NCBI RefSeq assembly: GCF_002514735.1
Contig: NZ_KZ300476.1
Coordinates: 1 to 64,000 of the forward strand
Reading direction: 5' to 3'
Length of the DNA: 64,000 nt
Origin: Sediminicola luteus
Lineage (GTDB): Bacteria; Bacteroidota; Bacteroidia; Flavobacteriales; Flavobacteriaceae
The notes below the pieces were generated by a model. It made no database searches. It saw nothing but the letters and a program-made list of their open reading frames with translations, and was not told the DNA's origin. Positions within the stretch are counted from its first letter, which is position 1; the number at the start of each line of letters is the position of its first letter. The position numbers were made by a program, and so were the translations under genes. Below, one piece after another: positions 55,087 through 63,424 of this stretch.

Positions 55087-55089
55087 CCT

Positions 55090-56808
55090 ATGAGTGTTTT
55101 TACCTGGACCATTATCTTGGTCATCGTTACTTTTAGTATCTATATCGGAATCGCTATTTGGGCCCGGGCCGGATCTACCAAAGATTTTTATGTGGCCGGA
55201 GGCGGAGTTTCCCCATTGGCCAATGGTATGGCCACTGCTGCCGATTGGATGTCGGCCGCCTCCTTTATCTCTATGGCGGGACTCATCTCTTTTATGGGCT
55301 ACGATGGCTCGGTCTATCTAATGGGGTGGACCGGCGGTTATGTGTTATTGGCCTTGTTACTTGCCCCCTATCTTAGAAAGTTCGGCAAGTTTACCGTTCC
55401 CGATTTTATAGGGGATCGTTATTATTCGAACATAGCCCGTGGGGTGGCCGTGTTCTGTGCCCTTGTGGTATCGTTTACCTATGTGGCCGGACAAATGCGC
55501 GGTGTCGGGGTCGTCTTCTCACGATTTTTGGAGGTTTCGGTTGAATGGGGTGTGGTCATTGGTATGGTCATCGTTTTGTTTTATGCCATTTTAGGTGGCA
55601 TGAAAGGTATTACCTATACGCAAGTGGCCCAATATTGTGTGTTGATTTTTGCTTTTATGGTGCCAGCCTTCTTTATCTCCTTTCAAATGACGGGTAATCC
55701 CATTCCGCAATTGGGTATGGGCGGAAGTCTGAGTGATGGCACTTATATACTCGAAAAACTGGATAGTGTTCTGGTAGACCTCGGATTCAATGCCTATACC
55801 GATGGCAGCAAATCTACCATGGATGTTTTTATGATTACCGCTGCCCTTATGTTGGGTACGGCAGGGCTACCCCATGTTATCGTACGCTTTTTTACGGTTC
55901 CCAAAGTTCGCGATGCCCGTAAATCTGGCTTATATGCTTTGATTTTTATCGCCATTCTTTATACCACGGCCCCAGCCATATCGGTTTTTGCCCGTATGAA
56001 TCTCATTGAAACCGTAAGCGATCAAGAACGAGAAAATATGCCGGAATGGTTCAACAAATGGGAACAGACGGGGTTATTGTCTTTTACCGACAAAAACGGG
56101 GATGGCAAGATCCAATATGTGGGCGATGCCGCTAAAAATGAGTTAACGGTAGACCGCGATATCATTACCTTGGCCAATCCGGAAATTGCCCGATTGCCCA
56201 ATTGGGTAATCGCCTTGGTAGCGGCTGGTGGCCTAGCCGCCGCCCTTTCTACGGCCGCCGGTCTGTTATTGGTTATTTCTTCGGCCGTATCGCATGATGT
56301 GATCAAAAAAATGATTAATCCGGAGCTTTCCGAGAAAAAAGAACTTATGGCCGCACGCCTATCGGCTTTCGTAGCCGTTTGTGTAGCAGGTTATTTTGGC
56401 ATTAACCCGCCCGGTTTCGTGGCTTCTGTGGTGGCCATTGCCTTTGGTTATGCCGCCGCGAGTTTCTTTCCGGCCATAGTTATGGGTATTTTCTCGAAAC
56501 GGATGAACAAAGAAGGCGCCATAGCAGGTATGGTGGCCGGTTTGGGGATTACGATGATCTACATCCTAAAATTTAAACTATCCGGAATCACCGGTTTCGA
56601 ATGGGTGCCCTCGGTATTGGGTAGTAACGCCCAAGAAGATTGGTGGTTCGGTATCTCGCCCGAAGGTTTTGGTACCGTGGGTATGCTGGTCAATTTTGCG
56701 GTATCCCTCAGTATTAGCTACCTTACTCCTGCCCCATCGTCGGCGGTACAAGAACTGGTAGAAGATATCCGTATTCCGGCCGGGGCCAAAGAAGCGGTTG
56801 GACATTGA
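55090..56808 (+). CDS. Sodium:solute symporter, acetate permease-like (VC_2705 subfamily)
   Basis: 572 residues with about 13 membrane helices. Motifs of the SSS family are seen: ADWMSAASFISMAG, GWTGGYVLLALLLAPYLRKFGKFTVPDFIGDRYYS (read in two parts) and AALSTAAGLLLVISSAVSHD. An insertion with a calcium-loop-like DKNGDGKIQY sits near residue 340, a feature of the VC_2705 subfamily. It is probably a Na+-driven uptake system for acetate or another short carboxylate. It forms an operon with the DUF4212 gene, 3 nt upstream. Confidence 0.9.
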   Translation: MSVFTWTIILVIVTFSIYIGIAIWARAGSTKDFYVAGGGVSPLANGMATAADWMSAASFISMAGLISFMGYDGSVYLMGWTGGYVLLALLLAPYLRKFGKFTVPDFIGDRYYSNIARGVAVFCALVVSFTYVAGQMRGVGVVFSRFLEVSVEWGVVIGMVIVLFYAILGGMKGITYTQVAQYCVLIFAFMVPAFFISFQMTGNPIPQLGMGGSLSDGTYILEKLDSVLVDLGFNAYTDGSKSTMDVFMITAALMLGTAGLPHVIVRFFTVPKVRDARKSGLYALIFIAILYTTAPAISVFARMNLIETVSDQERENMPEWFNKWEQTGLLSFTDKNGDGKIQYVGDAAKNELTVDRDIITLANPEIARLPNWVIALVAAGGLAAALSTAAGLLLVISSAVSHDVIKKMINPELSEKKELMAARLSAFVAVCVAGYFGINPPGFVASVVAIAFGYAAASFFPAIVMGIFSKRMNKEGAIAGMVAGLGITMIYILKFKLSGITGFEWVPSVLGSNAQEDWWFGISPEGFGTVGMLVNFAVSLSISYLTPAPSSAVQELVEDIRIPAGAKEAVGH

Positions 56809-56852
56809 TGATTGATGATTGATGATTGAGAATTGTTTATTGTTTATTGTTT
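56804..56852. repeat. 7-bp tandem repeats after the symporter gene
   Basis: ATTGATG is repeated 3.7 times (56804-56830) and runs directly into TTGTTTA repeated three times. The first unit overlaps the TGA stop at 56806-56808. Such tracts can vary by slippage. Confidence 0.8.
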
Positions 56853-56890
56853 AAGTTAATTCATTGGTCCCATCTATCAATGTATCTGTG

Positions 56891-56898
56891 TAACTTTG
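56891..56898 (+). promoter_or_regulatory. -7 box that predicts a leaderless transcript
   Basis: TAACTTTG is a full TAnnTTTG match and ends only 4 nt before the ATG at 56903, so transcription should begin at or next to the start codon. A TTG at 56864-56866 could be the -33 element, with spacing slightly long. Confidence 0.6.
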
Positions 56899-56902
56899 GG
56901 GT

Positions 56903-57805
56903 ATGGAAAAGAAATTTGCGATAGACCGAAGAACATTTATTACCACCACGGCCCTGGGCTCGATGGCTGCCGTAAGTGGTATGCCCTCAATACCCCGGAA
57001 ACAACCTTTACGTTTTGGCTTGGTTACCGACAGCCACTATGCCGATCGAGAACCCAACAATACGCGCTATTACCGCCAATCGCTTGAAAAAATGGCCGAG
57101 TTTTCTGAGGTGATGAATGAAGAACAGGTAGATTTCGTGATCCATATGGGCGATTTTAAAGATGAAGACCCCCAACAGAAAGAAGCCGACACCTTGCGTT
57201 ACCTCAAGGAAATGGAAGCCGTTTACGGTAAATTCGACGGGGCTCGTTACCATTGTTTGGGCAACCACGATGTAGACAGCATAACCAAACAACAGTTTTT
57301 GGACCATGTTGAAAATACCGGTATCGCCAAAGACAAAAGTTATTATTCTTTTGATGTAAAAGGCTGGCATATTATCGTGCTCGATGCCAATTACCATGCC
57401 GATGGCCAAGATCAATTCTACAAAGAAGGGGCCGACTGGCAAGACCCGAACATTCCAGAAAAAGAAATGGCCTGGCTGGCCAATGACCTAAAAACCCATA
57501 CGGGACCTACTTTGGTGTTCTGCCATCATCCTTTATTCGATTTTCAAAGGGGAACGGCCAACTATAAGGTACACCAATATAAAACCGTACAAGGGTTATT
57601 GGAAACCCACGGAAACGTTAAAGCCGTTTTCCAAGGGCATGTACACGAAGAACGACAGGAGACCATTAACGGTATCCATTACCTTACGCAATTGGCCATG
57701 GTCGATTATTCGGGAATGGAGAACAACAGTTTCTCTATCGTTACGGCCCATGACCATAAAATTGAAGTCTTGGGTTACAAACGGGTAGGAACCGTAAAAT
57801 TATAG
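56903..57805 (+). CDS. Exported metallophosphoesterase (twin-arginine-like signal)
   Basis: 300 residues. The N-terminus DRRTFITTTALG (Arg9-Arg10) resembles a twin-arginine signal. Dinuclear phosphoesterase motifs are complete: TDSHY (Asp and His), HMGDFKDE, GNHDVD, FCHHPLF and GHVHEE. Probably acts in the periplasm on a phosphomonoester or diester. The start is fixed by the signal and by the immediately preceding -7 box (TAACTTTG), with no Met before residue 21. It is a single gene, preceded by 7-bp tandem repeats. Confidence 0.9.
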   Translation: MEKKFAIDRRTFITTTALGSMAAVSGMPSIPRKQPLRFGLVTDSHYADREPNNTRYYRQSLEKMAEFSEVMNEEQVDFVIHMGDFKDEDPQQKEADTLRYLKEMEAVYGKFDGARYHCLGNHDVDSITKQQFLDHVENTGIAKDKSYYSFDVKGWHIIVLDANYHADGQDQFYKEGADWQDPNIPEKEMAWLANDLKTHTGPTLVFCHHPLFDFQRGTANYKVHQYKTVQGLLETHGNVKAVFQGHVHEERQETINGIHYLTQLAMVDYSGMENNSFSIVTAHDHKIEVLGYKRVGTVKL

Positions 57806-57841
57806 TCGATTCCTAAGCTGTAATCAGATCATTTGTTAAGG

Positions 57842-57849
57842 TACTTTTG
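57842..57849 (+). promoter_or_regulatory. -7 box of the FMN-binding protein gene
   Basis: TACTTTTG is a full TAnnTTTG match, 48 nt before the ATG at 57898. CTAACCCA occurs twice in the leader. Confidence 0.65.
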
Positions 57850-57897
57850 AAACGATGACCTAACGAACCATCTCACTAACCCACTAACCCACTATCA

Positions 57898-58515
57898 ATG
57901 TACATTCCACCTGCCTATCAAGAAACCGACCCCGCACGAATTCGGGCTTTCGTACAGGGCCATAGTTTTGGCATTTTGGTCAGTAAGGGCAATCGTTTTC
58001 CTATGGCCACACACATACCGCTGGAATGGTACACCGAAAACGGGATCGATTATTTGGTAGGGCATATCGCCAAAGCCAATGCCCAATGGCAAGATTTTAA
58101 AAAGCAACCCGAGGTCTTGGCTATTTTCCAAGGACCGCACAGCTATGTTTCCTCTTCGTGGTACGAAAGCGAAGAAGTGCCCACCTGGAACTATATCGCC
58201 GCCCATATACAAGGGCAGCTTATACTTATGGACGAAACGGAACTCATGGAACATATGGTGACCATGGTAAACAAATACGAAGCCATAGCCCAGCATCCGG
58301 TCGATCTTGAGAAAATGTCGCCCAAAACCTTAAAACAAATTCGAGGTGTAGTGGGTTTTAAGATTAAAATTGAAAAATGTTACGGGGCCACCAAGCTCTC
58401 CCAAACCCGTTCTACATCGGAACAAGAAACCATTGTTGATGAACTAAGAAAACTTGATGATTCCGGTAGCCAAGGCATAGCGGATGCGATGGATTCTCGG
58501 GTAAAAATTGATTAA
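57898..58515 (+). CDS. FMN-binding negative transcriptional regulator-like protein (PAI2 family)
   Basis: 205 residues. The start MYIPPAYQETD and the motifs HIPLEW, GHIAKANAQW, FQGPHSYVSSSWY and PTWNYIAAH are the signature of the FMN_bind_2/PAI2 family, a split beta-barrel that binds FMN or haem-like cofactors. In Bacillus a homologue represses sporulation and protease genes, but most members act in the cytoplasm as flavoproteins of unknown role. Single gene with its own promoter. Confidence 0.9.
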   Translation: MYIPPAYQETDPARIRAFVQGHSFGILVSKGNRFPMATHIPLEWYTENGIDYLVGHIAKANAQWQDFKKQPEVLAIFQGPHSYVSSSWYESEEVPTWNYIAAHIQGQLILMDETELMEHMVTMVNKYEAIAQHPVDLEKMSPKTLKQIRGVVGFKIKIEKCYGATKLSQTRSTSEQETIVDELRKLDDSGSQGIADAMDSRVKID

Positions 58516-58599
58516 TTAACCAAAGGTCATTATGTTGGCTTATGCCCTGCTAAGAATTGGCACCATTACGAATAACACGGGAATTACCAATTAATTAGC

Positions 58600-58607
58600 T
58601 ACCTTTG
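58600..58607 (+). promoter_or_regulatory. -7 box upstream of rsgA leader
   Basis: TACCTTTG is a full TAnnTTTG match, 170 nt before the ATG at 58778, giving a long leader of about 165 nt. Confidence 0.6.
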
Positions 58608-58649
58608 TTTCTTATGCAACAAAACGCTATTTACTGCAACAGCTTAGCG

Positions 58650-58773
58650 CTGGTATAAAGGGTAAATCCAATATTCCGATTTACCGCCTTCCCGTTTGCC
58701 CCCTTTTGGGGTTCCCTTCATATTTTCTATTATCTGATCAAAAATAGGGTCGGATATCATTCATTTATACCAG
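58650..58773 (+). promoter_or_regulatory. Structured 5' leader of rsgA (candidate cis-regulatory RNA)
   Basis: CTGGTATAAA (58650-58659) and TTTATACCAG (58764-58773) are perfect 10-bp complements, and the second ends 4 nt before the start codon. Between them lie GGTAAATC/GATTTACC (58661-58668 / 58678-58685), CCCC-TTTT-GGGG (58700-58711) and TATTTT/AAAATA (near 58721-58745). CAGC/GCTG (58640-58643 / 58649-58652) could compete with the closing stem. Together this resembles a closed multi-stem junction; the function is inferred. Confidence 0.5.
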
Positions 58774-58777
58774 AAAA

Positions 58778-59845
58778 ATGCATACTTCCATCCATTATAA
58801 AACACTAGGATTACCGCATAACCATAATTATAATCATCCGTTACTTGAACAAGTTGGTTTTAAGTTGGCCCGTATTAGCATTCAACACCGCGAACGCTAC
58901 CAATGTTTATCTCCCCAAGGGGAAGAAAGCGCTGAACTATTAGGTAATTTGAGGTTTAGCGCCACCTCAAAATTGGCATTACCACAAGTGGGCGATTGGG
59001 TAATCGTTCAAGAATTTGAGCCTGGCCAAGTACTCATTCATTTTGTTTTACCGAGAAAGCAACTTTTAAAACGGAAAGCATCCGGAAGCCTGAACGAACA
59101 ACAACCCATTGCCGCCAATGTTGATAACGGTATTATCGTTCAGTCATGTAACCGTGACTTGAATCATAATCGAATCGAGCGTTATTTGGCGCTTTGCCAT
59201 AATGCCCAGGTTAGCCCTATGATACTTTTGAACAAAACCGACCTTTGGGAAACGGAACACTTACATGTCCAGTTAGACCTTTTAAAGCATAGATTCCCAA
59301 AAACCCCAATTTTTGCCTTAAGCTGTAAAACCAATGCGGGTCTAAGGGATTTTAAACAACATTTGGAAAAAGGAAAAACTTATTGTCTGTTAGGTTCTTC
59401 AGGGGTAGGTAAGTCTAGTTTGACCAATCTGTTATTGGGTAGTAAGAAAATGGAAACCCAAGAAATTGGCTCTGCCAGTGATCGTGGGAAACATAAGACT
59501 ACCCATAGGCAATTACATATTTTGGACCAAGGGGCCATACTAATCGACAACCCCGGTAAACGCGAGTTAGGCATGAGTAATGAAATCGCAGGATTGGATA
59601 ACACTTTTGATGACATCCAAGATTTTGCCAAACAGTGTCGGTTTTCCAATTGTACCCATATTCATGAAGTGGATTGTGGGGTTCTAACGGCCTTAGCCAA
59701 TGGGAATCTTTCCCAAGAGCGTTATTCGAATTATCTGAAACTATTTAAAGAAGTAGATTTCTATGCCGCGACAACCTTAGAACGAAAGCGTAAGGAAAAA
59801 GATTTATCGCGATTAATTCGTGTTAACAAAAGGAAAAAACAGTAG
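58778..59845 (+). CDS. rsgA: Ribosome small-subunit-dependent GTPase A
   Basis: 355 residues, within the family's usual range. An OB-fold occupies ~45-110. The circularly permuted GTPase order is visible: NKTD (G4) precedes GSSGVGKSS (G1, P-loop), then a threonine in KTTHRQL and DNPGKRE (G3). The C-terminal zinc-binding pattern CRFSNCTHIHEVDC gives Cys-Cys-His-Cys. RsgA helps mature the 30S ribosomal subunit. The long structured leader before it is unusual. Confidence 0.95.
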   Translation: MHTSIHYKTLGLPHNHNYNHPLLEQVGFKLARISIQHRERYQCLSPQGEESAELLGNLRFSATSKLALPQVGDWVIVQEFEPGQVLIHFVLPRKQLLKRKASGSLNEQQPIAANVDNGIIVQSCNRDLNHNRIERYLALCHNAQVSPMILLNKTDLWETEHLHVQLDLLKHRFPKTPIFALSCKTNAGLRDFKQHLEKGKTYCLLGSSGVGKSSLTNLLLGSKKMETQEIGSASDRGKHKTTHRQLHILDQGAILIDNPGKRELGMSNEIAGLDNTFDDIQDFAKQCRFSNCTHIHEVDCGVLTALANGNLSQERYSNYLKLFKEVDFYAATTLERKRKEKDLSRLIRVNKRKKQ

Positions 59846-59859
59846 CTTTTCCTATGAAT

Positions 59860-59905
59860 ACTAAAGGGAGAAACCCGCACACATCCGCGGGTTTCCTTCT
59901 TTAGT
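59860..59905 (+). terminator. Rho-independent terminator of rsgA
   Basis: A long hairpin: ACTAAAG/CTTTAGT outside and GAAACCCGC/GCGGGTTTC inside, with one mismatch and two G-U pairs between, and an 8-nt loop. It starts 15 nt after the stop. Confidence 0.8.
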
Positions 59906-60047
59906 ATAGTTAAATATCACTTTTATCAAAACTATTTTTAATAGATGAAAGAGCATGGGAATTTTGGCCAACATATAATTACCGACCCCATAGATTTGAC
60001 AATGGAACAATCAATTGGGTTATGTTTGTCAACTTTTTAGTTTACAC

Positions 60048-60509
60048 TTATTTTTCCCGTGGCCTTGGATCAATGGGCAGGTTGTGAAATGCTTTGACCG
60101 AGACTTTTCCAAAGTCTTTATGCAATGGATTCAATATGATATTGGATTCAAGCCCAACTATGGCCGAGGGCACCTGCAGCCCCAAAATAGCATCATGGAC
60201 TACCATTTCCGTAAAAACCCTTGCACTGTTCGGGGAATACGGATAAGTGTTCCATTGTTTGGGCAATACTTGCAGCTTGTGAATGTTCAAATTATCAGGA
60301 ATAACAATTTCGGCTACCAATATCTCTTTCGGAAGAAGTGCGATATTCTCCGCATGGATATAATACTCCAACAAGGCCAGGGAAACATGTTGGGAACAAT
60401 ACACCGCTCGTGTACCGGTCATATTCCACCGGCCACCATATAACTCCGCACCAACTCCTGAAAGAATGGCTTCCTTATATTTTGCATTCGTAATCCGGTA
60501 AACGACCAT
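60048..60509 (-). CDS. RES-domain toxin
   Basis: 153 residues. RES-family NAD+ phosphorylase motifs are read from MVVYRITNAKY (Arg), GAELYGGRWNMTGTRAVYCS (Gly-Gly-Arg-Trp-Asn and Tyr), a Glu in LLEYYIH and a Ser in PSAIV. RES toxins degrade NAD+ and are paired with Xre/MbcA/ParS-type antitoxins; the gene upstream is one. The ATG overlaps the stop of the antitoxin gene by 1 nt (TAATG), giving the usual antitoxin-first order. Confidence 0.93.
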   Translation of the reverse strand: MVVYRITNAKYKEAILSGVGAELYGGRWNMTGTRAVYCSQHVSLALLEYYIHAENIALLPKEILVAEIVIPDNLNIHKLQVLPKQWNTYPYSPNSARVFTEMVVHDAILGLQVPSAIVGLESNIILNPLHKDFGKVSVKAFHNLPIDPRPREK

Positions 60510-60967
60510 TATCCGTACACATTGTACTTTATCCTACCAATTTCGTTTTGCACCATTTCAAACCCTAGACTGCTATCGAGTAGATCAAAGGGCGGGTTAC
60601 CACCAAGTGTACGTAGCGGTGTTTTAAGCCAATTCTTAAAATCGGCTTTGCTGTCAAAAACTTCATATCCCATACCAAAAAGTCGTGCTAATTCATAAAT
60701 ACGCTCAGAGGTCTCCTTACCATACACCTCCTTTTTATGCATACTACTGATCGAGGCTGGTAATATGTGTTCAAATTCTTTTTCGGTAGATTCGGTATAT
60801 TGGATAAGTGCTTTCCATTCAGACTTACGAACACCTGATCTTATGCGACCAAGCAACTCCATGGTAGCGCCTGAAGCATTCGCATGGTTACTCACTACCC
60901 AAGAAGGCGAATATTTACCATACTGCTTACGAGACCTACTTCTTTTTTGTTCTTCAGCAATATCCAT
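60509..60967 (-). CDS. Xre/MbcA/ParS-type antitoxin
   Basis: 152 residues. The N-terminal half is a degenerate Xre-like helix-turn-helix segment; the C-terminal DUF2384/MbcA-ParS segment has SERIYELARLFGMGYEVFDS, FKNWLKTPLRTLGGNPPFDLLDS (read in parts) and GFEMVQNEIGRI. It would bind and inactivate the RES toxin and repress its own operon. A perfect inverted repeat at 60978-60997, just upstream, is the likely operator. Confidence 0.92.
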   Translation of the reverse strand: MDIAEEQKRSRSRKQYGKYSPSWVVSNHANASGATMELLGRIRSGVRKSEWKALIQYTESTEKEFEHILPASISSMHKKEVYGKETSERIYELARLFGMGYEVFDSKADFKNWLKTPLRTLGGNPPFDLLDSSLGFEMVQNEIGRIKYNVYG

Positions 60968-60977
60968 AAACGTAAAA

Positions 60978-60997
60978 TTACAATTATCTTATTGTAA
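60978..60997 (-). promoter_or_regulatory. Candidate operator of the RES/Xre operon
   Basis: TTACAAT-TATCTT-ATTGTAA is a perfect 7-6-7 inverted repeat centred 20 bp before the antitoxin ATG. A further half-site TACAAT lies at 61001-61006. Degenerate -7 boxes (TAATTTTA 60973-60980 and TACGTTTA 60967-60974, minus strand) overlap or abut it, consistent with repression. Confidence 0.6.
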
Positions 60998-61103
60998 ATA
61001 TACAATTTAACTATGAATTAAACGGTCTTACCTTCTTTTAACCAAATACTTACAAAACCGTCTATATGAACAAACATATCAATTTAGCTGCCCTCACCCC
61101 TAG

Positions 61104-61126
61104 CCCCTCTCCCCGAGGGAGAGGGG
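61104..61126. repeat. REP-like palindrome
   Basis: CCCCTCTCCC-CGA-GGGAGAGGGG is a 10-bp perfect stem within a C-rich tract (61091-61128). Similar CCTCTCCC palindromes are dispersed in many bacterial genomes. No T run follows on either strand, so it is not an ordinary terminator. Confidence 0.55.
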
Positions 61127-61209
61127 AAATCTGAAAGAAGCCTAAGTATTTAACAGCTAATTTTATCAATACACATGCTACAGGGATACGCTATCGGATA
61201 AGCTGTTTT

Positions 61210-63363
61210 CTACAAATTATCCAACTGATTCGAGCTTTTGTCCTTACTAATCGTCCAGAAGAAGCCTACGAAAAAGAAGGTATCGGCCGCAGGGCGAATA
61301 GCCAAACGGTCGAAAGTTCCCATCATATTGGGTTCATTGGCATATTGGTAGCCATTAACGTTGTTAAACCCAGCCACATTACTGATAGAGAAATACAAGA
61401 TTTTCTGCTGCGATAACAGATAGGCCCAATTCACACTCAGATTGTTATAGGCCTTGGTCTTATCTACCATAAATCCATCCGAATTCGGATTGTCATAGGT
61501 ACGGCCGGAAGCAAAGGAATACGATAGTCCGATCTGCGAACGCCATTTGCTAACAAAGTACTTACCCACCAAAGAGAGGTTATGTTTCGGCGCGAAAGAA
61601 GGTACGGCCTCGCTCTCAAAATTTCGGTAATCGCGTTTGGTATCCAAGTAGGAATAGGAGGCCCAATAATCTAGGTTTTTAATGCCGTTATTATCGCGCC
61701 AGAATAGATCCAGTCCGGTGGCATAGCCATCCCCGGAATTCGAAAAATCCGAATTAAACATGGGTAGGTCGGTATCGTATTTTACCAAATCCCTATAGGC
61801 TTTATAATAGGTTTCGGCCCGAAAAGTCTTGCCTTTGTTCAGGTATTGGTAGTTCAAGATAAAATGTCGCGTTTTTTCGGTCGTCAACCCGGAATCATAC
61901 TTCAGATAATCGCGCAAAGGAGCTTGCCAGTAGCCACCATAGGCCAGGGATACCTGCCCGTGTCCGCCAATAGTGTGTGCTAACGATAGTCGTGGTGAGA
62001 ACTGTGTTTCTTTGAGCAAAGAGGAATACCCTACCCTTGCCCCTGCCTTTAGGGCAAAATCGTTGTTAAAAAAGATATCGGTTTCCGCAAAAAAAGCGCC
62101 GATATTATCGGTATATCCCGATTCGAAACGATTGTTTTCGGTGTCTGTAAATCGATCTTGGTAGTCCGTGATAAAATATTCTACACCAGAACTAATACTG
62201 AAGCGGTTCGAAAATGACTTCTTTATACGAGATTTTACATGTAACCCCTTTTCTTCGGCATTGACTTTGCCGGTATCCAAACCAATTCGGTTACGGTCAT
62301 AAGAGATACTCCCCCCCGTAAATAAAGACCAATCGTTTTCAAAAAAATGCCGGTAATTGGTATTGAGATACATATTATTGTTCTTCAAGGCAAAGTTTAC
62401 GTATTCGTCAAAATTGATGTCTTCTTGGGCAATATCAAGATCCGAAAAACTATAGCCTCCATAGACTTTCAACATGCCTTTATCAGTTTTATTACGGTAT
62501 ACGGCTTCACCCGAAAGCGCTTGTACGGGATCGTTCCAACGTACCCCTTGATCCGAGGGTATCAAAGATTCATAAGGAGCCAAATTAATGTAAGAGGCAT
62601 TTACACTCAGTGAATTTTCGCCCCAGATTTCGGTATGCCCGATACCACCACCCACGGACATGATCGAAATATCGGTTTTTTCCTGTTCCGGAAAATCGGT
62701 GGTATTCAAGAGTAATACCGAAGAAAGGGCTTGGCCGTATTCAGCCGCATACCCCCCCGTACTAAAAGTAATCCCCTTGAATAGAAAGGGTGAGAACCTA
62801 CCTCGGGTAGGTATGTTGTTCGGTGTTGCCCCAAAGGGTTGGAAAACCCGGAGGCCATCTATAAATACTTGGGTTTCCCCAGCCTCTCCACCACGTACGA
62901 ACAAACGTCCGTCTTCGTTTACGGTCGATGTGCCCGGTAGTGTTTGTAAAGCCCCCACAAAGTCTCCAGCTGCCCCAGCCGTAGTTACGATATCCAAGGG
63001 TTTTAGAACAGACACCTTAGAATTATCACCCGCTTCAAAAGTACCGGCCGTTAGGGTCACTCCCGTTAATGTGTTTAGTGCTTCTACCAGTTTTACATCA
63101 ACTTCTTTAAAATAACCAACATCGCCAGCCATCACATACTCGTCAAAAGAAAGCATGGAAACTACTAGGGTTTGGGTGCCGGTTTCCTCGGTTTCAAAAT
63201 GGAATTTCCCATTTTCATCGGTAGAAGCACCATCATAGGTGCCCTGTAGGTACACATTGGCCCCAAGAACAGGTACCCCTTTGGTATCGGTAACAGTGCC
63301 GGATATTTCGGATTGGGCTTGGGTAAAAAAGGGAAGTAGTAATAAGAAATACAGAAATCTCAT
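61210..63363 (-). CDS. TonB-dependent receptor with carboxypeptidase-regulatory-like domain
   Basis: 717 residues from the ATG at 63363, chosen because a signal peptide follows (PFFTQAQS, ~17 residues); the longer frame from 63465 would run through the promoter and operator. Residues ~20-105 are a CarboxypepD_reg-like domain (GTVTDTKGVPVLGANVYLQG). A plug domain (~125-235: LQTLPGTSTVNEDGRLFVRGG read in parts) and a barrel follow, ending in an aromatic segment, YFSISNV ... FFFVGFFWTISKD. No SusD gene is nearby, so it is probably not a polysaccharide locus receptor. The LytTR-type repeat at 63425-63458 predicts control by the system at 31996-36195. The ligand is unknown. Confidence 0.92.
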   Translation of the reverse strand: MRFLYFLLLLPFFTQAQSEISGTVTDTKGVPVLGANVYLQGTYDGASTDENGKFHFETEETGTQTLVVSMLSFDEYVMAGDVGYFKEVDVKLVEALNTLTGVTLTAGTFEAGDNSKVSVLKPLDIVTTAGAAGDFVGALQTLPGTSTVNEDGRLFVRGGEAGETQVFIDGLRVFQPFGATPNNIPTRGRFSPFLFKGITFSTGGYAAEYGQALSSVLLLNTTDFPEQEKTDISIMSVGGGIGHTEIWGENSLSVNASYINLAPYESLIPSDQGVRWNDPVQALSGEAVYRNKTDKGMLKVYGGYSFSDLDIAQEDINFDEYVNFALKNNNMYLNTNYRHFFENDWSLFTGGSISYDRNRIGLDTGKVNAEEKGLHVKSRIKKSFSNRFSISSGVEYFITDYQDRFTDTENNRFESGYTDNIGAFFAETDIFFNNDFALKAGARVGYSSLLKETQFSPRLSLAHTIGGHGQVSLAYGGYWQAPLRDYLKYDSGLTTEKTRHFILNYQYLNKGKTFRAETYYKAYRDLVKYDTDLPMFNSDFSNSGDGYATGLDLFWRDNNGIKNLDYWASYSYLDTKRDYRNFESEAVPSFAPKHNLSLVGKYFVSKWRSQIGLSYSFASGRTYDNPNSDGFMVDKTKAYNNLSVNWAYLLSQQKILYFSISNVAGFNNVNGYQYANEPNMMGTFDRLAIRPAADTFFFVGFFWTISKDKSSNQLDNL

Positions 63364-63386
63364 GATCGGTTCGTTTTTTGTTGGTA

Positions 63387-63394
63387 CAAAGGTG
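63387..63394 (-). promoter_or_regulatory. Degenerate -7 box of the TonB-dependent receptor gene
   Basis: On the minus strand CACCTTTG matches TAnnTTTG at 7 of 8 positions, with the same T-to-C change as at 36220-36227, and gives a leader of about 20 nt. Confidence 0.55.
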
Positions 63395-63424
63395 ATACGG
63401 AGCCTTTCTTTTTTATAAAGTTGC

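Noticed and set aside
58614-58658. A 14-codon open frame in the rsgA leader (MQQNAIYCNSLALV)
   Set aside because: No run of regulatory codons and no start signal; it overlaps the closing stem. A leader peptide cannot be excluded but is not supported.
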